Positions 19,712 to 21,404 of a DNA stretch of 21,404 nt are shown one piece after another; the stretch's first letter is position 1, and every line of letters starts with the position of its first letter. The DNA is from a virus. Location: the IMG/VR virus record IMGVR_UViG_3300033149_006501, positions 1 through 21,404 of that record, one strand, 5' to 3'. Both the position numbers and the translations under genes were made by a program. The notes under the pieces are model-generated. The model made no database searches. It was not told the origin of the DNA and saw nothing but the letters and a program-made list of their open reading frames with translations.

Positions 19712-20081
19712 TTATTTCCTCCACTAAAATTTCTGTCCGGGGATATTGCTTGTCATAAGCTTTATAGTATTGTGTCTCAATATCATCCCAATTATCATCT
19801 TTGATGATTCCTGCATAGATGAGACCGTCTATAATTGGCTTAGCTCCTCTGACAAAATTCTCTTTATCTCTTTTTCTCCTGTCAGGGAAATAAAAAGTGA
19901 GAATAACTTTTGCTCTTTTGATTGGAAGATTGGGGATTTTATGGTCTTCCTGATAGTATCTCCAGCATATTGTTACTTCATCATACCAGTCCTGGTTATA
20001 TTGGTGGCGCTTGTGATAGTGCCAGTTTTGGATTTTATTACCTGATTTGGGTAGTTTTGGGATAACAAGTTTAATTCTCAT
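19701..20081 (-). CDS. rusA: RusA-family Holliday junction resolvase
   Basis: 126 aa using ATG 20081 (GAGGGG upstream). A 20-residue N-terminal extension starting at 20141 would overlap the zinc-ribbon gene and does not resemble the family. MRIKLVIPKLPKSGNKIQNW is the usual RusA opening, RAKVILTFYFPD the central strand, and RRKRDKENFVRGAKPIIDGL then IYAGIIKDDNWDDIE carries the active-site set (D72, D85, D95/D96). The usual second Asp in 'RDxDN' is Glu here (E74). It resolves four-way junctions in phage recombination or replication, for example before packaging. Length is typical (about 120 aa). Confidence 0.9.
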   Translation of the reverse strand: MRIKLVIPKLPKSGNKIQNWHYHKRHQYNQDWYDEVTICWRYYQEDHKIPNLPIKRAKVILTFYFPDRRKRDKENFVRGAKPIIDGLIYAGIIKDDNWDDIETQYYKAYDKQYPRTEILVEEISGN

Positions 20082-20098
20082 TTTTTTAATCCCCTCTT

Positions 20099-20299
20099 CT
20101 ATCCGCACTCCGAATAACCGCAACTGTGGCACAAGCAGCATCCTCCTTCAAAGCTAAGAGGTGCTCCGCACTCAGGACAGCAACCTGCTTTCCTTTTATT
20201 CTCATCATCCTCCAAAAGTCCCCACCTTTTTAGAAGGTGAGGTTTCTCTTTTTTTAGTCTCTCGTATTCTTCTTTTGTGAGTCCTTTTGGTAACTTCAT
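20099..20299 (-). CDS. Small zinc-ribbon protein
   Basis: 66 aa, ATG 20299 behind AGGAGG. The N-terminal half is a charged helix (GLTKEEYERLKKEKPHLLKR). The C-terminus CCPECGAPLSFEGG then CCLCHSCGYSECG is a rubredoxin/zinc-ribbon knuckle pair (C41, C44, C57, C60), similar to the C-terminal tail of ribonucleotide reductases. No reductase gene is seen, so it is probably a stand-alone nucleic-acid- or protein-binding ribbon. Confidence 0.75.
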   Translation of the reverse strand: MKLPKGLTKEEYERLKKEKPHLLKRWGLLEDDENKRKAGCCPECGAPLSFEGGCCLCHSCGYSECG

Positions 20300-20308
20300 T
20301 GCATCCTC

Positions 20309-20416
20309 CTATTCTGGTTTTTTCATCTGAATTCTTGCTATCTCAATCCCCACAGTATTTCCGTACTCATCAAGGTCAACCACCTTTTGTCTTTGTAGTT
20401 TGCTTGTTTCCGCCCT
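20309..20416 (-). pseudogene. DUF2283-like C-terminal fragment without a usable start
   Basis: The frame 20416-20309 reads AETSKLQRQKVVDLDEYGNT then VGIEIARIQMKKPE before TAG. 'VVDLDExGNxVGIEI' is the hallmark end of DUF2283-type proteins, but the N-terminal half of that family is missing. Upstream the frame is closed by TGA within the end of the 139-aa gene, and the only start is a GTG at 20383 giving 24 aa. It is either a decayed remnant, a product of frameshifting at the end of the 139-aa gene (a +1 shift would be needed), or a sequence error. Confidence 0.4.
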
Positions 20417-20795
20417 TCACCCATTCCTCCTTCTCATCATCCCAGACTTTTCTGTACTTTTTATACATTACATAAGCAAGCCAAAGTTGCTCTAAAGAGG
20501 TATATTTAACCCCCACATCGTATACAGGCAACCATTTCCAAAATTCCATAAGAAGAATATCCAATGGTGGCTCACACATCTCTTGCAGTTGGTCTTGACG
20601 AGGAAGCCAAACCGCTCTAAATGTTCCTAAGTCTTTTAGAACTTTAACCCAAAAACTCCCATCTGAGCCTAATACATAAGGCAACTGATAAGCAGCCGTA
20701 GTAAAAGGCAAGAAACTACATTGGTCTCGAGGAGCTATTTCCTGTACCTCCTTAGCCTTCTCACACATTTTTATGTATCTTGGTGATATATCCAA
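20376..20795 (-). CDS. Conserved phage protein of unknown function (PRQDQLQEM type)
   Basis: 139 aa, TTG start 20795, six bases after AGGAGG. YIKMCEKAKEVQEIAPRD, WLPRQDQLQEMCEPPLDILL and SLEQLWLAYVMYKKYRKVWD then EEWV form a set I know from small proteins widespread in phages and prophages of Gram-positive and anaerobic bacteria. No activity is known to me. The C-terminal tail after EEWV (KGGNKQTTKTKGG) looks non-conserved and overlaps the DUF2283-like fragment. Confidence 0.75.
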   Translation of the reverse strand: MDISPRYIKMCEKAKEVQEIAPRDQCSFLPFTTAAYQLPYVLGSDGSFWVKVLKDLGTFRAVWLPRQDQLQEMCEPPLDILLMEFWKWLPVYDVGVKYTSLEQLWLAYVMYKKYRKVWDDEKEEWVKGGNKQTTKTKGG

Positions 20796-20925
20796 TTTTT
20801 TCCTCCTTTTTATTCATCTCCTCCTTTTCTAATAAAAATTCCCTAAGTATTCTCTCAAAGTTTGTAAAAGACAAGACTCTTTCTTGGTCTTCTTTTATTG
20901 CCTCAAACTCTGCCCATTCTCCCAC
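20761..20925 (-). CDS. 54-aa acidic helical protein, unknown
   Basis: 54 aa, GTG start 20925 behind GAAAGGAGG. It overlaps the preceding 147-aa gene end by 31 bases and the following gene start by 35. MGEWAEFEAIKEDQERVLSF then TNFERILREFLLEKEEMNKK is helical and Glu-rich. The strong SD and the way it fills the gap support it as a real gene. No family recognised. Confidence 0.55.
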   Translation of the reverse strand: MGEWAEFEAIKEDQERVLSFTNFERILREFLLEKEEMNKKEEKIGYITKIHKNV

Positions 20926-21338
20926 TTTGTCCTCCTTTCATCTTTGTTCTCTTTAAAACACAAATATCCATTCTCTACCAACCAAATTAGCATCTCAGCA
21001 CGAGCATTTGGTTCAGTATCAGCTATGATATAACATCCGTTAAAGGTCTCCTCATCATAGTAATAATGAAAACCATCTTCATTTCGTTCAACATTCAAAA
21101 ATTTAAGTTCTGGAAGATACCAGGGCAACCACTCTCCCAACTCTCGGCAAGTAGGAGCTTTCCACCAATCCAGTTCTCCTACTAATATCTTGTTGCCAAA
21201 AAGCAATACATATTGTTCGTCATCTTTTAAATGAGCTCTGTATCCCCACCAATAGCCTGTTTTGTCTTGTGGATATCCCAATTCTTTTAGCTTTCTACAT
21301 AACTCCAAACTTGGAACTTCTTTTTCAGGTTTAAACAT
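20895..21338 (-). CDS. Conserved phage protein of unknown function (ELGEWLP type)
   Basis: 147 aa, ATG 21338 shortly after the upstream stop with AGAGGAGG. VPSLELCRKLKELGYPQD, KAPTCRELGEWLPWYLPELK and DTEPNARAEMLIWLVENGYL match a common small phage/prophage protein pattern ('SxELCxxLKExGYPQ ... APTxxELGEWLP ... AxAxMLIYLIExG'). These often sit near YopX, RusA and replication genes, as here. Function not known to me. Confidence 0.75.
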   Translation of the reverse strand: MFKPEKEVPSLELCRKLKELGYPQDKTGYWWGYRAHLKDDEQYVLLFGNKILVGELDWWKAPTCRELGEWLPWYLPELKFLNVERNEDGFHYYYDEETFNGCYIIADTEPNARAEMLIWLVENGYLCFKENKDERRTKWENGQSLRQ

Positions 21339-21341
21339 TTT

Positions 21342-21404
21342 TTATTTCCTCCTCTCTTTCTTCAATAACTCTGGATTCTCATAAATGTTTCCGATTACCT
21401 CCGC
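21342..21404 (-). CDS. C-terminus of a YopX-type protein (5' end cut by window edge)
   Basis: Only the last 20 codons are present: AEVIGNIYENPELLKKERRK and TAA. 'xEVIGNIYENPELL' is the characteristic end of the YopX family, small phage/prophage proteins of unknown function. The stop is three bases before the next ATG, so it belongs to the same operon. Confidence 0.65.
   Translation of the reverse strand, partial: AEVIGNIYENPELLKKERRK

Noticed and set aside
20082-20141. N-terminal extension of the RusA protein
   Set aside because: The extra residues overlap the zinc-ribbon gene and do not resemble RusA; ATG 20081 gives the standard length.
1-21404. Integrase, endolysin, DNA polymerase, tape-measure protein or insertion sequence
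   Set aside because: None was recognisable in any frame; lifestyle and lysis genes must lie outside the window, unless the possible membrane protein at 13444-13617 is a holin.

Overview
This window is part of a tailed-phage (or prophage) genome of an AT-rich bacterial host. The evidence is a contiguous head-assembly block (small terminase, large terminase, portal, scaffold, HK97-fold capsid protein, head-tail adaptor, tail fibres) and a phage replication block (replication initiator, helicase-loader-like protein, RusA resolvase, YopX-type protein). Shine-Dalgarno (SD) sequences are strong (AGGAGG-like), and starts other than ATG are common (TTG, GTG and probably ATT/ATC). Proteins are rich in Lys, Glu and Ile, which would fit a thermophilic or anaerobic host, but that is only inference. 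No tape-measure or major tail protein is seen and the adaptor type suits short-tailed phages, so a podovirus-like virion is likely. No integrase, polymerase, endolysin or tRNA is visible.

Layout: (1) 1-14477, minus strand, packaging and virion genes. Transcription runs from small terminase near 14.5 kb through large terminase, three small very basic proteins, portal, scaffold, major capsid protein, a zinc-finger head-region protein, fibre-like proteins (three genes here carry Sec-type signal peptides), a glycosyltransferase, the adaptor, and a tail fibre cut by the left edge. (2) 14478-14716, AT-rich divergent control region with a near-perfect sigma70 promoter firing rightward. (3) 14717-17701, plus strand, a cassette of small mostly unknown genes. 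It includes a Csx3-like protein (possible anti-type III CRISPR ring nuclease) and an excisionase-like HTH protein. The coding sequences are unusually full of perfect short-loop hairpins, there are two rho-independent terminators, and a GC-rich pseudoknot-forming element lies at 17168-17265. (4) 17672-21404, minus strand, replication and recombination genes, converging on the cassette. The initiator gene contains four iteron-like repeats, an AT-rich stretch and a 39-bp dyad, which together look like a replication origin.

How it fits together: the right block would supply early replication and recombination functions. The central cassette looks like an accessory early island for host takeover or anti-defence. 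The left block is the late operon. Between the terminase subunits lie a candidate promoter overlapped by an inverted repeat and a roughly 26-bp terminator hairpin, suggesting that late expression is gated there.

The most unusual points are the phage Csx3-like gene, the hairpin-dense cassette around it, the pseudoknot RNA element, two genes that seem to start at ATT or ATC behind excellent SD sequences, the tandem C2H2 zinc fingers next to the capsid gene, and signal peptides on fibre-like virion proteins.
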